The translations under genes and the position numbers were made by a program. DNA of 64,000 nucleotides from contig NW_019211455.1 of assembly GCF_002443255.2 (NCBI RefSeq), forward strand, positions 8,651,959 through 8,715,958, given 5' to 3'. The stretch's first letter is position 1, and each line of letters opens with the position of its first letter. Positions 38,833-53,400 of this stretch are shown one piece after another. Source of the stretch: Varroa destructor (Eukaryota > Arthropoda > Arachnida > Mesostigmata > Varroidae). The notes under the pieces are model-generated. The model was not told the DNA's origin. It saw only the letters and a list, made by a program, of their open reading frames with translations, and did no database searches.

Positions 38833-41303
38833 CTGGAAACCAATAAGCAGAATGCAAAATACCTTGGGTGTCGTCGTAGCTAAATTGTATAGATGGTTCC
38901 CAAAAGACAATGTGCCTAGAACATGCATACATAACCTAAGTGTACCTTTCAGCAAAATTTATTCAGCTGCTTCATGTCTGAGCGACTGTTGTCGTTACCC
39001 ATCTGCCCCACTCCGCATCTCTTTCATTAGAATATCTAATCTTCAATCCGCTACGTTACAAACTTGAGTTACCTAAAACTTCTTAGTATCTGCTCGCCTT
39101 TTCTGCCAGTTAGTTGTTGTGCTTTAAGTCAGCCTGAAGTCGGGCGGCTTGGAAGGTATTTCACGAAGAGACCCGAGAGACCAACAAACAACACGACTGT
39201 ATTCAAGGATGCCTAATAAAAATATAGTGAACGGCGATTTATGCATCCTTTTTATATGTTTGCTTTTTTTTCGTTTTTCTAGGCATTCATTTTAAGGTCA
39301 TCTGTCTATTTAAGGGTCCTCTCGAGCTGAAGCGAGAGCGTAAGTCCCAAGGCTCGTTTGTATTTTTAACCATTTTTCGTAACATTAGGAAACTTTACTG
39401 TGAACTAACAATTTGACTAATAACGGTAAAGCAGAAGGATCCGTACTGGAAGCGCAAAAAAAACTCGAAAACATTTCAAAGCAGGAGTTAGTCGAGCAAT
39501 ATCGTTGCGTGTCAGCAATTGAAGTACAGTAAATTTTGTAGTACACGGCCCCAAGCGGTCCTTCGAAGCAGATTCAAGTTCCAAGTAGTGGCAAGATGCA
39601 TGCGTCAAAAAACTTCATCGAGCCCAACGAACGACCGGTGGAGTTTCCCTACATAACGGCAGCAGCCGGTCTATTCGCCGAGTCATTATGAAACTGTAGA
39701 GACCACGTTCTTTACTGTTTTGTATCAACTGTAGCTTTTAATTTTGTATTGAGATTTATTGTGGTTGAGAAAACACAATCGTCAATAATGCGGACAAGAA
39801 AATTCTTTAGCATGTAAAAACCTAGTACGATTGTAGCCATTTTCTCAGGACTTCATAACCTTGTTCTTTAAACATTACACTCCATACTGACATTACTACC
39901 TTTTCGTATTTACGGCGGCCCGACGAACGACAGGTAGCCGCGGTCACAGTAATAATGCTGGCAATAGGATGTTCGCGTCCTTGGCTTTATGCTCATGCTA
40001 AGTACGTTGAAATACAAACAAATCACGTGCATTCGAAAAGATGCATGACTCGGGTTTGCGGATTAGGTCAATGATGTTGACAACCCTACCAACACTCGCC
40101 GAACCACCGCCTCGTGGTTGCTCGGCGTGCCAACTATTGGAATGACACTCACGGGGACGTCTATGTGCGGTCTCATTTACGTCATGCATTTTTTTACGCC
40201 TCTCTTCTTCTCACTTGCACACTTTTTCCTTGCTTTCATTTCCCCCAGCCGTTTTTCATCACTGCGATTCACCTCCGTAGCGTCTCTCCATCTGTGTGAT
40301 ATGTATGTGGGTCGTTGTTCAAGCATGACCGCCGATCTATCTAGGGTACCGTTCTGCTTGCCGCATCTGTTAACGACCACCATTATCACCACCGTCGCCC
40401 TCAAGCTTCCTACACTGCCTGGTAAGAACCAACCAACAGACCATCCTTGTTCTGCTTACTCGTTATGCTATGAACTACGATGACACTTTTTCGTCATGCT
40501 CATCCTCTTCATATTCTGCTCGTCTTTCGAGGCCAGAGTAACCCGAATGAACAGCCTGTGTTCATTTCCCTTTCATTTTCTTGCACATGTACCCGCTTCG
40601 TCTTGCTTCACGCTATTTCCGAACGATCCAAGAACGCAGCACCAGTCAACAAAGCCCCCTTGCTGATCTTTTTCTCCCCGTCTACGCCGCTTTGTTTGAC
40701 AGGCTGTGTGTGGCGGCTTCAACGGTGATGGCGCTGAAGGAGAGAGAAAGCGGCGGGAAATGGCGCAGTTATGGCAGCCATGGCAGCAGGGAAGCTCCTA
40801 GAATGAAAATCGTCCAAAATCCTTGGGCGTTCACTCACAACGGCAGAGAGCTGTGTAAATATCTCAAAACATGCACCGACTTCGTCTTCCTTCTGGCTGA
40901 CCGAGCACTAGGATTGCTATCCCCACCCCGGAACGGAAATGCAGCACCAGCAGCAGTGGCATTGGTCATCTTTGCTAACGACTTAGTATAGTACTGCAGT
41001 TTAATTCGGTAGCGGTTTGCACCCGCTCCAGAAGCACTAGCACCTCTGCTCGCCTAAACCGCTTCGAGCCCAGAGGCGTAGGCGGAAGAGGCCAACGTCA
41101 AAAACACGGTGGAACCAACCAAGACGAAGAGTGCTGAAAAACCAAAGACTTTTTGTCAGAAGCGCCTTTCTCCTACGACTACTGGTTCTATTATTTCTGA
41201 AAGCTCTGTTTCTCTTCAGAGCTACTTCATGTCGCCTTGTAGGTCGCCGGCAATTCCAGTGGCTGAGTCGAGCACATCGTTCAAGCGCTCCCCGGCTTTC
41301 ATG

Positions 41304-41347
<44 letters not shown>

Positions 41348-41758
41348 ACACAAATGCAGGGCAAAAAGAGTGTGTTCTCCTTCGTCCATCATCCTTTAGG
41401 GGGATGAGGGGAGGCTTTCGTTTCGTTCTGCTATGCATTTTCACATACAGAGTACAACAAAAACGCCTAGCTAACATTAAAATTGTCCTAAATCTAAAGA
41501 TACCTATGAGACACTGTTTGTTTGTTAGTCTGTCGCACAAAGGCAAAAAAGGTAAACGCGCCTACACAAAGGGAGCCAAAACCTGTTAATTAAAATGTAT
41601 TACTCTTTAATCGACGGTTTCCTCTGTTCATCATGTTAAATGTGTTGCGCGTGCCAACAAAGTGACGACACAGATATGCCACGTATATCCAATGTAAATA
41701 AACTGATTGGCATATATTGCTTTAGAAAAAGAATGCGCCATGGAAAAGATAGACGTAC
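38833..41758 (-). other. TMTC1 intron (2.9 kb)
   Basis: Bounded by a GTACGT donor and a TTTCCAG acceptor, phase 0, joining HTEA to VTSIVGRAD. It contains the AG microsatellite and many two-strand open frames over GC-richer sequence around 40.1-41.4 kb, none recognised. Confidence 0.87.
41307..41340. repeat. (AG)17 microsatellite
   Basis: An uninterrupted 34-base AG run in the intron between TMTC1 exons 41759 and 38832. It accounts for the Arg-Glu and Ser-Leu runs in the open frames over it. Confidence 0.97.
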
Positions 41759-41987
41759 CGCTTCGGTGTGCACTGGTTGGACGCCAAATACGAGAACGGT
41801 AGTGATTTGCAGAGCCAACGTCAACCTGGGTCTCCCCCTTTCTCTGGTTACAAAGCAACGCTGTATTCTCGCGTCGTTTAGCCGACCCATCAGTTCACCA
41901 AGAAGGAGACAGCATGTCAAATGAAGCAACACGTTCACTATGTGGTAAGCCCGCGTACTTGACAGACCTCCATATAGATAATTCAAC
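41759..41987 (-). CDS. TMTC1: TMTC1 ortholog, membrane exon with VHTEA motif (first exon visible)
   Basis: Internal exon of a transmembrane O-mannosyltransferase of the TMTC family, an ER membrane enzyme class that mannosylates cadherin-type substrates. The frame reads LNYLYGG near the start, then a hydrophobic stretch YHIVNVLLHLTCCLLLGEL, a basic loop, and a second hydrophobic stretch ending in VFGVQPVHTEA. This matches the family pattern of RLN...YH.VNVLLH followed by LLFAVHPVHTEAV. The exon follows a pyrimidine-rich acceptor ending in CAG at 41990-41988 and stops at a GTACGT donor, giving 1 base plus 76 codons. The first G completes a preceding codon, probably Arg, so an upstream exon carrying the family SYRPL..LTFR segment must exist; I did not find it in this window. 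The usual HP before VHTEA is QP here. Identity as TMTC1 rather than another TMTC rests on the TPR exons. Confidence 0.9.
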
Positions 41988-44541
41988 CTGAAAGAAGGTG
42001 AGAAGTAACAAATTCAGAATTGGTCTGCCGTAACTACCCTATGTTGCCAGCCGGTAATTAGAAGCATTTCTGTTCATACCATTAATTAGTATGATGCTAA
42101 AATCTTCCGATAGGGTACAATTCACTTTGTTTTTGTACTAGAGCAGGTTAATATTATCAGCTAACAATTGTATCTTGGGTTATCGCACGTGTAGACGAAC
42201 CAAAAAGCCAGTGGTAGAGTTCATATACGGAGTGTCAGGCATTTCGTATAGTTTAACAGGCAAGATGTGAAATAAACAGAATAAGCATTAAAACTGCGCT
42301 TATATTTACGTTGAAGAACAATTGAATTTTATTTCCACCATTTTGAGGCCCACGCTAGATTTACCCATAGTTGGGTCAACCATTTTTTAAATTAGTGCTG
42401 TCATAATTTAGTATACATTGCGAATGTCAGCCGTGTTTGTCGAGGCGATAAAATTCTATGGCAACGTGTTTTATTACCAGCGTCAGCCCAGAATTGTCGC
42501 GCCAAATAAAAATGATTGCCCCTCTTAGACCAATAAATTGATGACCATATGCTCAAAGAATCGTGTAGTACTTCTAAAGGTCTTGGATTATTTCTGGTGT
42601 TGCCATCTTTGGCACGCTTTATGGTTTCAGCGTTTATGCCATCTGTGAACTGTGCATATCTACGTATATTCTACCGCTAATTTGCCTCTTTGCTCTTTTT
42701 CTTCTTTCTGCTGCCAGAGCATGTACAAGTTGGCACCAAATAGGGTACCTTGTGCTTCTCGTATTTTCTGGGCTGCGTTTACTATGGGTATTAAATAACA
42801 AACCTCCATTGACCTCCCTGTTTACAGTCTAGTGTCTATATATCGCCATCGTAGAACACTGAGAGTAGGGATATTGGCGAGAAAGAAATAAAGGCCAGGC
42901 TCCTAAATGTGATAATGTGGGAACACTGAGGAGTAGGGGTCGCAACTGGGGCACGAGATTCTATTTACTTTCGAGTACACCCGCTTCTAAAGCACAAGCC
43001 GCTAAAGTATGGGCCAATTAATCGAGCGCCGTAGTTCTTCTTTCGCTTGTGTGCTCTTTCTCTGATTCTTGCCCTCTAGGTATCACCGTGTGGCAAGCAA
43101 GGAAATCGCTATCTTGAAGGTTAAAGGGGAGCACGCTCCATGTGAAGTTATCGTTCGCCGAGACTCGAGTTGGCGCGCGTTTATTGTCCTTTGTGTACTC
43201 AGGATACACATTGGAGTCAATCTCGCTATGAATGTTGCCTTTGCCACTGTCACTGACATCGCTTCACAAGAGGCCTCTTATCCGCGGCCATCGTCGCCGT
43301 CCAGCCGATGTCTGAGGGCGAATGAAGCTCCATTACTCGACGCAGTGACAGTAACTGCGTGACGATCTCAAGCAAGCAATGCCCCTAGCACAAAGCTAAA
43401 GCCTGACTTTCCTCACGGTTGAGCCGGAAAGGACAAAAGTGGTAAACTCAGTAAAAGTTTCCTATAAAATTAGGATAGAAGGAGTGGCAGTTTTGACGTA
43501 GTGTCGCGGTGACTCGGAGAGTCTTGCAAGCTGCTTTCCGAAGACTACGATCATAAGTCCTTCACCATTATATTAGCCCACTTTGCGTTCGTAATCTTCC
43601 ATCCGCTGCTGGTTCTCTTACAACCAAGGCGAGCTCGGTCTCCTCACTCATCTTTTGCTAAGATATTTCTGTTGGACAAATGTGCAAGTTTGAAGGAGGT
43701 TGTCTCAGGTAGACGCACGTAATATTCAGCTCGAGTCTACATTAATAAGATTAGCAAGTCCCTTGTGCAAGCCGGTCTAGCTGTTCCAGCCTCTGGCCTT
43801 TCCGATCCCGGGGGTGCTTACATCTACGGTGTCTGCCTCAATGACGGCTACAACTTTTCCTATTCGATGAGCCTAAAAGATGTCATCCCCGTATTAGAGG
43901 GCGCAAAGCCGGCGATTGCTCGGCCTATCTACCGCATGAGTTTGTAGGTCGCGTTAACATAGTCTTCATAAGCCGTAGAACAGGCAAGCGCATTATGAAA
44001 ACCATTAGTGCAGCGGTATCGCGTCGTTATCAGCGATCTGAGCGCACACCTTCCTGAGTACATTTCGCCGCGTTTCACCATTATTTCTACCGGCGCAAAA
44101 GGCTGAGCACCGGACTGTTCGAGAGAAGAGAAGAGGGGATAAAAGGAGGGGGTGTAAAGGGTTAAAACAACATGGCAGTGCCAACATGTTAATTTCTCTC
44201 CTTTTGTACTACCGTACCAGCATGCACAAAAGCAAGCTGTCGACCACTTAATCACAAAAAGAACTTCTTACCAAAGATTTACTTTGCACCAAGTTTCAAC
44301 AAAGACTGGTGTCGCTATCTGAATATTTGCGATGCCTCTATCTTTATATGGAGTTTTGTAGGAAAATCATTTATTTTGGAATCAGTTCATCGCATATAAT
44401 TAATTCGTGTTTATATTTACCTGTTCTTCTAAATATTATAGATATAGTGGCATTCCCATAAAATAAAGTAAAATACATTTATTGGTAAAGTAGATGGTAC
44501 CTGTTTATTTGAGCTCTCTGTAGAAAGAGCTGTTTAGTCAT

Positions 44542-44543
<2 letters not shown>

Positions 44544-44577
<34 letters not shown>
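44544..44577. repeat. (AT)17 microsatellite
   Basis: An uninterrupted 34-base AT run in the region upstream of the visible TMTC1 exons. Confidence 0.97.
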
Positions 44578-44579
<2 letters not shown>

Positions 44580-47380
44580 AATTGCCTACAGACGCTAACA
44601 TGTCTCATATATAGCAACAAATCTGCAATATAACTCGAGTTAGATTTACTCCGATTGCCGGTTGTAGTTTATCCACTCTCATTATAATACATTCAACCTG
44701 AGCGTCTATTCTTCTTAGATTTACATACTGTTATGAGAAAGACTGATTCTTCTTTTTATCCATTTATCTAGTATTACTGTCCAATTTTCTAGACAATATT
44801 TCAATAACATTTCCTTAAAACGGCCGCTCCTACGGCACTCGAAGGCCCCAGCGTGCGCCGGCTCACGTTTCTGTCCATGGATCGGCTTTCGTTTATATGC
44901 TGGAGTATTTCGATATTTTGCTAAAAGCTCTCTCGTTGTTTCCCCTTGACTTTCTCTTCTGTCGACGTTCCTCGTTTGTCTCATTGTGGCTCGAACGTCT
45001 ACAAAACCCCAGGTATTCCCGATATCCTGTTTACCGCCATCGTGCGCACGCTTATTTGATAATACTATTTTACGTCGACTGTCCTTCCATGGACTATTTT
45101 GTGCCCTTCAGCCCCAGCTACACTATCTTTCCGGTCGCTATATGCGACTGTAAGGTCTCTCCATTCAATCCCGCTTTGTCTGCGCGGATCCCCCTTTCAG
45201 GTCCATGTGCTTATAGCGGGACCACCTTTCTCATCATCGAAGCAAGCGTGAGCTAGTCGCCCGTAGACGAACGTCGTTGACTTCTCTCATCTCCTCCTTC
45301 ATCTGCCGAACCATACGAAAAGAGTGGAAGCCTCAATGAGAAAGTTTTTTTTTATCTCGGGCGTTTTTTCGTCTTTCGTTCGCTTTCCACCAAGAGCGGG
45401 AACGCTGGATAGAAGGGTGCTGGCAGAAAGGCTTTCACCTGGTAGGGCAGTGACAGTTCTACCTAGAACTTGCATTTTTCGATCCACCTTGCTCCTTCCT
45501 TTTATGTTAACGCCAAGACCCTTCCGCTTCCTACAGCTGGTACACCGCAGAAGCAGAGCGAAACGGCGTGACGAAGCTGTTTTCTTCTCGACTCGGCTAT
45601 AATATCCCTCCTTCCACCCATCTTTGAAAAATGGAACGTAGCGAGAGCCCATGACGGCCGCAGTGGCAGACTGTCATGGATATGGAACAGAAGGCTAAGT
45701 TTACGAAGGTCCTACGTCAGGACTTTAGGAAGAAACGCCTAGATGAGCAGGGTTTGGTTGATGATCGGTCGGAGCTGGCGAGATGGTCGGTCCGTCCTCC
45801 AGTGCGCGGTTCTCACTCGGAACTCTTAGATACCTGCCTTCCAGCGTGTCTACCTAAAAAAAAGGGAAGAGCTCGAAGAAGATCTGGGCGTTCTGCGCAA
45901 ACTGCTGAGTCGCACCACAGCATCCACTATCCGTATGCTCTTCGATTCTCTCTCCAATATGGCAAGAAACGCCAGGGCAAGCTGCTGGTACTGGGCAGTC
46001 AGGCAACTCAGCCCTACCAACCCGCCTACGCTACGCCCCCGTTGTCAAGCGAAGCCAGGGGCTATGGCCATAAGATGGGCACGGGGAATTGCCAGCCACA
46101 CCGCTGTCAACCGGACCGAGGACAAGATCCATTTATTATTTTATCTGTTGAAACACACAGACTCGCAGAGTAGCTAGTAGTAGGAGTTATGCTCAAAACT
46201 ATGTAACGGCAAAACGGCAGAGTAGACAGGCCTGAAGCAGCTGCTGGCTGCCATACGGCAAGGTAAGCAGGTTGATCAGAGAAGCATTTCCTATCTGATT
46301 CAGCTTTCTTTATTGAAACGAACACGCATTGATAAATTATGGCGTTGAAAGTTATGTATCGTAGGAGCTATGACAGTGCTTATTTTGCCTTTTCTTGTTA
46401 CATGTTTCCTGGTTACCAACTAGCCGGAAAAAATCCAAATCGTTTACAAGTTTCATACTTATTTATGCATCGTTGCATGTTCCGATGAACCAAATAATTA
46501 AGCAAGGTAACGGACCTTTCCGTTGCTGATAGATCCATGTAGATGAAAACGGTTATTCTCATCTAAAACTTTACCATGCCTTTTACTCTCCATCTATCAC
46601 TCCCCGCGTAACAAAACTTTGGTCATTACATGGTTTATGAAACAAGCACCAGCTCAACGAGGCGCCTTATGTCGCCGCGTTCAACGACTCAGAAGGAGAG
46701 GCAGTATCCGAAGCGTATGTGCCGTTCGGTCTACGTCAAATCACCAACGAGCAAAGCTAGCACGACTGGCCGACAAAGCGGAATGAGAACCAGGATAACA
46801 GCTCAAGCACAGGAGACCTTGGTGTCTGCTGACATCAGGCGTTATGGCAAGGTAGTCAAGCCGCAAGCATGAGTCTTTCAATCACTATGCTTTTTCGGGG
46901 TTTTTTTGGCAACCTAAACACATCCTTTTTATAGACTCAGTATTCCGTCCATTTATGCATGGGTTCATCCATGAGCCCACGTCAGCTCATCTTTAGCTTA
47001 CCTACCTCAAACGCCACACCAGATGAAAAGGCAAATATCGAACGCGCGACGCCCACCACTTGGCCTTCCAGTAGCCTAAACAGTACCTTTTGTTACTGTA
47101 ACGTCTTTACGCCGATGGACAGATCCTTGAAACGGGTCATTTGACCAGGTCGCGCCGTGGGCACACCCTAGTTACTTGCTGTTATACATTAAATTGCTGC
47201 GGCAAGCAAAGTACGAGTTACACAAGGTGCTTGAAAAGTATCCATGTCGTACGCGATTCAGTCGCACTATAACGAAGTACTCGCACTGTATGTAAATGAA
47301 AACGCGACAACGCGGGTGCCAAGCATTCCGATCGTACAGGAATTCACGTCGAGGTGTCCGCGTGGCAAATTCTATCAACT

Positions 47381-47440
47381 GTAGTAGTAGTAGTAGTAGT
47401 AGTAGCAGTAGCAGTAGTAGTAGTAGTAGTAGTAGTAGTA
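47381..47440. repeat. (GTA)n trinucleotide microsatellite
   Basis: Sixty bases of GTA repeat with GCA interruptions in the middle. Read on the minus strand it gives a Leu run, which is a repeat artefact and not a signal peptide. Confidence 0.96.
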
Positions 47441-50400
47441 TCAGACTGGGCACGTTTAGGTGAGTAACCTTTTGTCTTGCTTGTTGTATACGGCGGACAC
47501 CAAAAATGAAGTCAACCCCATCTCTTTCGGAAATTGCACAACAACGACGATTATATGATAATGATCGTTTTCTGAAACATCAGAACTATTTGCTGCAACC
47601 CTTTGCTTGCGTACGTTCCGTGTCACGTTCTCGTGTATTGGCCCGCCGCAGGCTAAAGCTAGCCTCTGGCCGTTTACCAATGCTGCCTTCTCTTTTCCTC
47701 TGCTTATCAGCAGTGGCCTATGGTTTGAGCCATCGGGTCGTACTTACTCTTCGTATTGATGTCGATCTGTTGAGTATGGCCGTTTCTCGGAAGCACTTCA
47801 AAACCTGGGAAGCGCTCCGACGTCTCCAAGGACCAGTTGACTCGGAGGAGGCGGAAGTTGGTACACTTGCGCACATTCCTTGTACAGGCGGTCGATCGGT
47901 CGTTCGTTCGTCTGAATCCGTGGAGTTATCTTTTTTTTCCGGTTTTTCGTTCCTTTCCACGTGAGTGGGACGCAAAAGGACAACGCAAAAAAATAAAAGC
48001 ACGCGCGATGTAGAAGCAAGAAAAGAACATCAGAGCTGCTGCCCTGCCTTGGTTCTACTATGTTTTGGTCCAGCTTGGCTGGCCTAGCCTAGCAGCGGTG
48101 ACGCAATGCGAAAAACGAGCCACTGAGTAAAGATATGAATGACTCTTTTTCCGATTGCCGACGCTTTGTCCCTGCCACCCATCTTCAACGGTGATAGAGT
48201 TGCTCCTGCCATCGGATTGAATATAATACGCGCACATAGAACTTAGTGCAAGCAGGCTCGCGGCAGTAGGGCAGCAGGCAACAAACATTTCAACAGGGTC
48301 AAGGAAGGCGTACTTTGGAGGAATAGTAGAAGCTACATCAATAACGCGTATACTGGGAGTAGTATTTTCGATACTCTATATCGGTTCCGTACAATGCGCT
48401 AACCTAAATTACGAAAACATATGTACGCAGCTGCGATCTACATACATACAAAATACAACGAAGAAGGATGCGGAATGTGTAACACCTGCTCTTGATTGAG
48501 TTTATACAATGCAGACAAAGTTGAAAATCAAATGTGAGAATGCACAAGTATTTCTTTATTGTGTGTAACCCAATAGAACGGTGTTAAAGATGCATCGAGT
48601 TTTTTTTATGAACACCTAGGAAAATTGACAGAGAGCTTCTCCAGCTAAATGGTCCTTTGGTCCTTTTCTGTCTGCGACCGATGATTTAAATCTTGAACAC
48701 AGACTCGACTGAATCCGTTTGGGCGGCTATTAGTGATTGTGCTTTCTTTTAACCTTGCACGGTGGCTTGATTCAGCTTGATCCGACTCGTCCCCCTTAGT
48801 CTGAGAATGGCCGTACTCAAGACTGCGAAATGAGTCCAAAGGCCCAGGCAGGCGGTGGTAGCTGCTAGACCAGAGCAGTTAACATTGGGTTTACTTTTCC
48901 CGTTCTCCTGGTTGCAAAAAATCTTTGTCGGCCGGTCGGACGATCAGCTGCTAGGCCAACGGGCAAGCGGGCCGCCTCAATCCCGCATACACGAGTTTTG
49001 CTCCTTCACAACCTTCGACATTTCCTACACAGTTACGGAACCTTCAGCAGGAAAAAAGAAAGAAAGGAAAAGGCTCAGCCGCTGCCTGCATGGTTCCGTT
49101 CCTTTTTCGCTTGAAGATTTCGCCCATTTTCTCTAAACCTCTGAGCCCCTTCTATCGTGCTTGGTTGTTCCGGGAGCGGGCAAAGGCTTGGCTACTTAAA
49201 GAGCAGAACCTGCCCGCAGCCGTCTGATGGGCCTCATTCATTACGCGGACCAGCGCTCCCTATGCGATGTCCGGGAGACTGGCTATCCAGTCAGTCGAGA
49301 TGCGGCGTCTCTTAAGAGCGAGCGGACACAGGGGAGTTGTGGTACTACAGCTTCTGACGCCGACAGCGCTACCCTTGATGTTGATGGCAGGAACAACGAT
49401 GATGATTGTGATGACGGTGACCTTGATGATAATATGCAGAGTAATGGTTTGTCTCGCTCACGATTCGACGCGGTTGCTACTGCTGCCGCCATTGGTACCA
49501 ACTACCGCTGCGGTAGCTAGGTGAACGAGCCAGTGAGATGCCATTGAAAGCATCCAAGCGCAGATAAATGCGAAAAAGGGCGGGGAAACCGCAAGAATCG
49601 AAAGAAGAGCTTTTTTTCTGGTCCGAGTACAGGCACATTGCTGGCGCTCGCAGTAGCGGTAAAAAAACGCATGAGGACAGAAAACTGAAGCGAAAGGAGC
49701 TCGCTCTTTCTGGGTCAGGTCGGCAATGAGAAAGGTGGGTGTTGTGGAAAACAACTCTGTAAACCGCCGCTGAAGCCCGCGGAAACGCGAACACAAATCT
49801 GCCATTTTCGAATAGCGGAGACCGCAGGAGCAGAAACTGCATGAATTCTTGCTGCTCATGTTGTAACAGCGACAACGCGCTAGAGAAAAGCCTGAAAAAA
49901 AGACAATCAGGTAAAGCGACTGCAGAATGGTATATGAGTCTCTTCACTGAAAGCGGGTCACGAATCATCCGCATATAGTGGTGACATAGCACTGTATGCT
50001 GGCTAAGCCCTAAGCTGGATTGGTTCATGCATTTGTATATTTAGCTTGAACAGGTACGCTGTGATCGTTGCTTTGCTATCACTTCGATAGGCTGCCAACT
50101 AATCTAGCCTGTATCAATCCAATACAAATCGGAAATTTTCTCATGTGCAGTAGTAGCGAACACTTAAAAGATCGCCGAATGGTGGCGCATTCGGTGACAT
50201 AAAGGTTCTGTCGAACGCCTGAGTATTTCCATAGTTTCTAGCATTGTGATTACTGGCAGAAAGTTATCGCAAGTAACACTAAATTTTAACTTCCTTTCAA
50301 CCCATTTATAAGGGAAGGCTGTCGCCACCTCATCTTATGTTCTGGAATCTACCATCTATAGTGCCCCAAAGCGTGTAGCTTAAATGGGCTCTCCAGTGAA

Positions 50401-53400
50401 GCGTTCACGGTCAGTAAAAAAACTACCTTTTTTTGTATCTCCCACGGAAAAGGTAAAACAACAACAATATTTTTTTGGTATCTATATATTTTAGACAAAA
50501 AAGTATCCCGGCTCTGACTGTTAAAAAAAATTGGGTTCACAACTCATGGAACTTATACTTCAAATAAATGAAATTCATGCAACATGTGGCGTTAGTTGAT
50601 TAAGGACATCAGTTATCAACTTACCTTACGGATTTTTTTTTACTTATCTACAGTTTTATTTTTTTAGTATATTTTACATTTGTTGATACAGCTTGTTACA
50701 CCCACATCGAAATAGTTAGTTCAAAAAGGCTAACAGCATTAGCAGTAGCATAGTCAAGATTGCAGCTTAGGCCCTTGTTTTCGGTACTCTTTGACAAGGA
50801 CTATTTCTTGCCTGCCAGCCCAACTCGCACACTAAAAATCCATTCAACTTTTAAGACTTCTTCGGCTTCACAAGCAGAAAGTCGGTTTTTATAGGCGGGC
50901 TATACCGGGCTGCAGGTATTCGTTTGGCGGCCTCAACAAGCCTGCCGAGACAGCAGCAGCTGAAGCGGTGTTTTCAATCGACCATGTCGTGTAAGCTGCA
51001 CCCGGCAGGCCTAGTTTAGCCCGACAGGCCGAAAATGCCACTGTCTCCAGAACAGAATACAGCGTAGGCTTGCAGAACAATAGGCCGGACCCAGTGTTAC
51101 CGGTTCTCGGTGTTCGGGGCTTTTGGCCAGACTGGTCACCCAGGGTCACCAAGCGAAGATGGTCAAGAGCATATTCATGGGGCGTTAAGGGTTACCCTGA
51201 AGGTAGATAGGTTGAGCCTTACAAATTGAGGCTCAGCAGGCCATCAGGATAATGCCCCTGCTTTAACACGATAGTCATAAGTAGACTAGGAAGACCTAAA
51301 GCCGGCCGGTTGGTTGGTGCTGGTGCTCCCGTCCCTACCGCACTCTTTGTCCGCCTTGTAAGGTAGTCAGTACGATACCTTTTTACGGGCCTAAATGCTG
51401 ATGGAAAAATCGTGATACTGTGAAACATAATGAAGCGAGGTTATACATCCGGGAAAATATAAGACTGACCGACATACACTTGCCATGGATGTGTATGCGC
51501 CTAACGTTCAGTAGACTATTTTGCTTAGGAAATCACCAAATCCAGTTTGGCTGACTGTTTGTTAAGCAATACTTTTCCGAAAGGACTGGCACAAAATAAC
51601 AAACAATAGGAAGTCGATAACAAAAGCGTTACCGATAATGCCGAATACAATGTAAGTTTGTTTCAACTATATAGCCTAGACGTGTGACGCGCAAATTGGA
51701 AGATCTCCTAAATAAAAATGAGAAATCGGGACATGTTCTTCAATAGTAAGCGAATAAAAAGTAAAAAAAAATGGCAGACAGTTAGGTATTAAGCATGACT
51801 AAAACAATAACACAGTGAGATTCGAATGAGTTTTTTTTTTATGGCGCAAAATAGCTAAAATCGCTTCCAACTTTTCAGGCAACACAACTTCCGCAATAAA
51901 GTCGCTCCGGTAAAAAAAAATAGAAGAGATGCCATTGGTCAGGGAGACAACTACGATAGGTGCAGAGCCCCCAGTGTGCATGCTACGGATTACCTAGGCT
52001 AGATTTGGTAGGCATAAAGGTTGAAAAGAGACTATAAAACGTCTTAAACGTCGCTAGACGTTTACCTGCAATGAACATCAATTGGCAAAAAAGTTAGTTT
52101 AATGTTACTTTCTTCTAGAGAAGCAGGTTTACACACTCAGTCTATATGGATTGATGTCTAATAGCCAATTATGGGTACGAAATATGTCATTGGTCAAAAT
52201 TTGTCCACAAACGATAACCTTCATCTAAAAATACTAACTAGGTGGTGAAAATTAGCAGGAACGTATAAAAAAGCACAGAATCTCGTTGTTTGCATTAGCA
52301 TAAAAACGAACCATAAAAAATAGCAATAATCACATTTTTTTAAGCGTACAATGCCTCTTGCATCGGAAGACATATTGAAAGCGTTCCGTCTGTATATCCA
52401 TGTACTTGCTTGCCTAGGTCATTAAGCTTTCATTAGTATCATGTTATCAATTAGGCGACATGCAATGCTGTTAGAACAGCGTATAAAAACATGTCTTACG
52501 AAATCGACTTCAAAACTTTATGTATCTTTATCATTCACAGGTAGTACAATGAAGGCTGAGCAGGACAGAAAACAGTACATGAAATATATCAGAAAGTCCT
52601 GTTGTCACTTGTTCTATTGAAATGGATAGGACCACCGTAGAACAGGCAGATGCAAATGATTATTGCAGCGCTTAAACGCCAGTAGTGCCTAGCAAACGGT
52701 CATCAGAAAGTCGCGTCATTGAGCTCGCCAATATGAGTGATCATGTGGTCAGCTGGTGGGTCTATGTCGTTTGTGTATCAACCTTCAGGCCTTTTACCAG
52801 TTTCATAGTTCCATCAAAGATTTGATCTCAGGTCAGCTGGATCGGAAATTCTCAAAAAACTAACTGCACGCCAATCAAAGTCATCGCTATCTTCCATGCT
52901 ATCCCCGGAGACAGATCCAGCTAAAGGTCGAATGTTGCCTTGCAGCTCGATGCTTTTGCCTTATGAAAGTGCGCTCTATACATACATACCTTTCTCTCGC
53001 AGGCTGTGGGTTCCAGGAGATTCTAAGTTATATACACCTCTTCAACTAGATAAACCCCTGAAAAGCTGGATCATCTCACCGATCATGCGTTTAACCAAAC
53101 ACGGCTCCCCGAGCCTTACTATTGGCGGCTCGGCAGTCTTTTCATAGATAGGTTGTGGTAGATCGGTAGAACGAGCCGTGTTTGAAGGAGCGAAAGTGCT
53201 TGTGAATAGACAGCAGGCAGTGTTCGGCTGCCCTCCTGCTGACCTGAGTCCAACCGACAATCTCATTGCCAGACATCATTATTACCACCAGCATCAGTGG
53301 CAACGCACCGACGGTGGGCGCCGAGGGTCGATCACGGCCACGAGCGGTGGTACAGGACGACGATGAGGGGATTCGCTCAAGCAAAAATAAGGCGCTTTAC

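Noticed and set aside
47172..47453. Leu-rich signal peptide protein
   Set aside because: The Leu run is translation of the GTA microsatellite.
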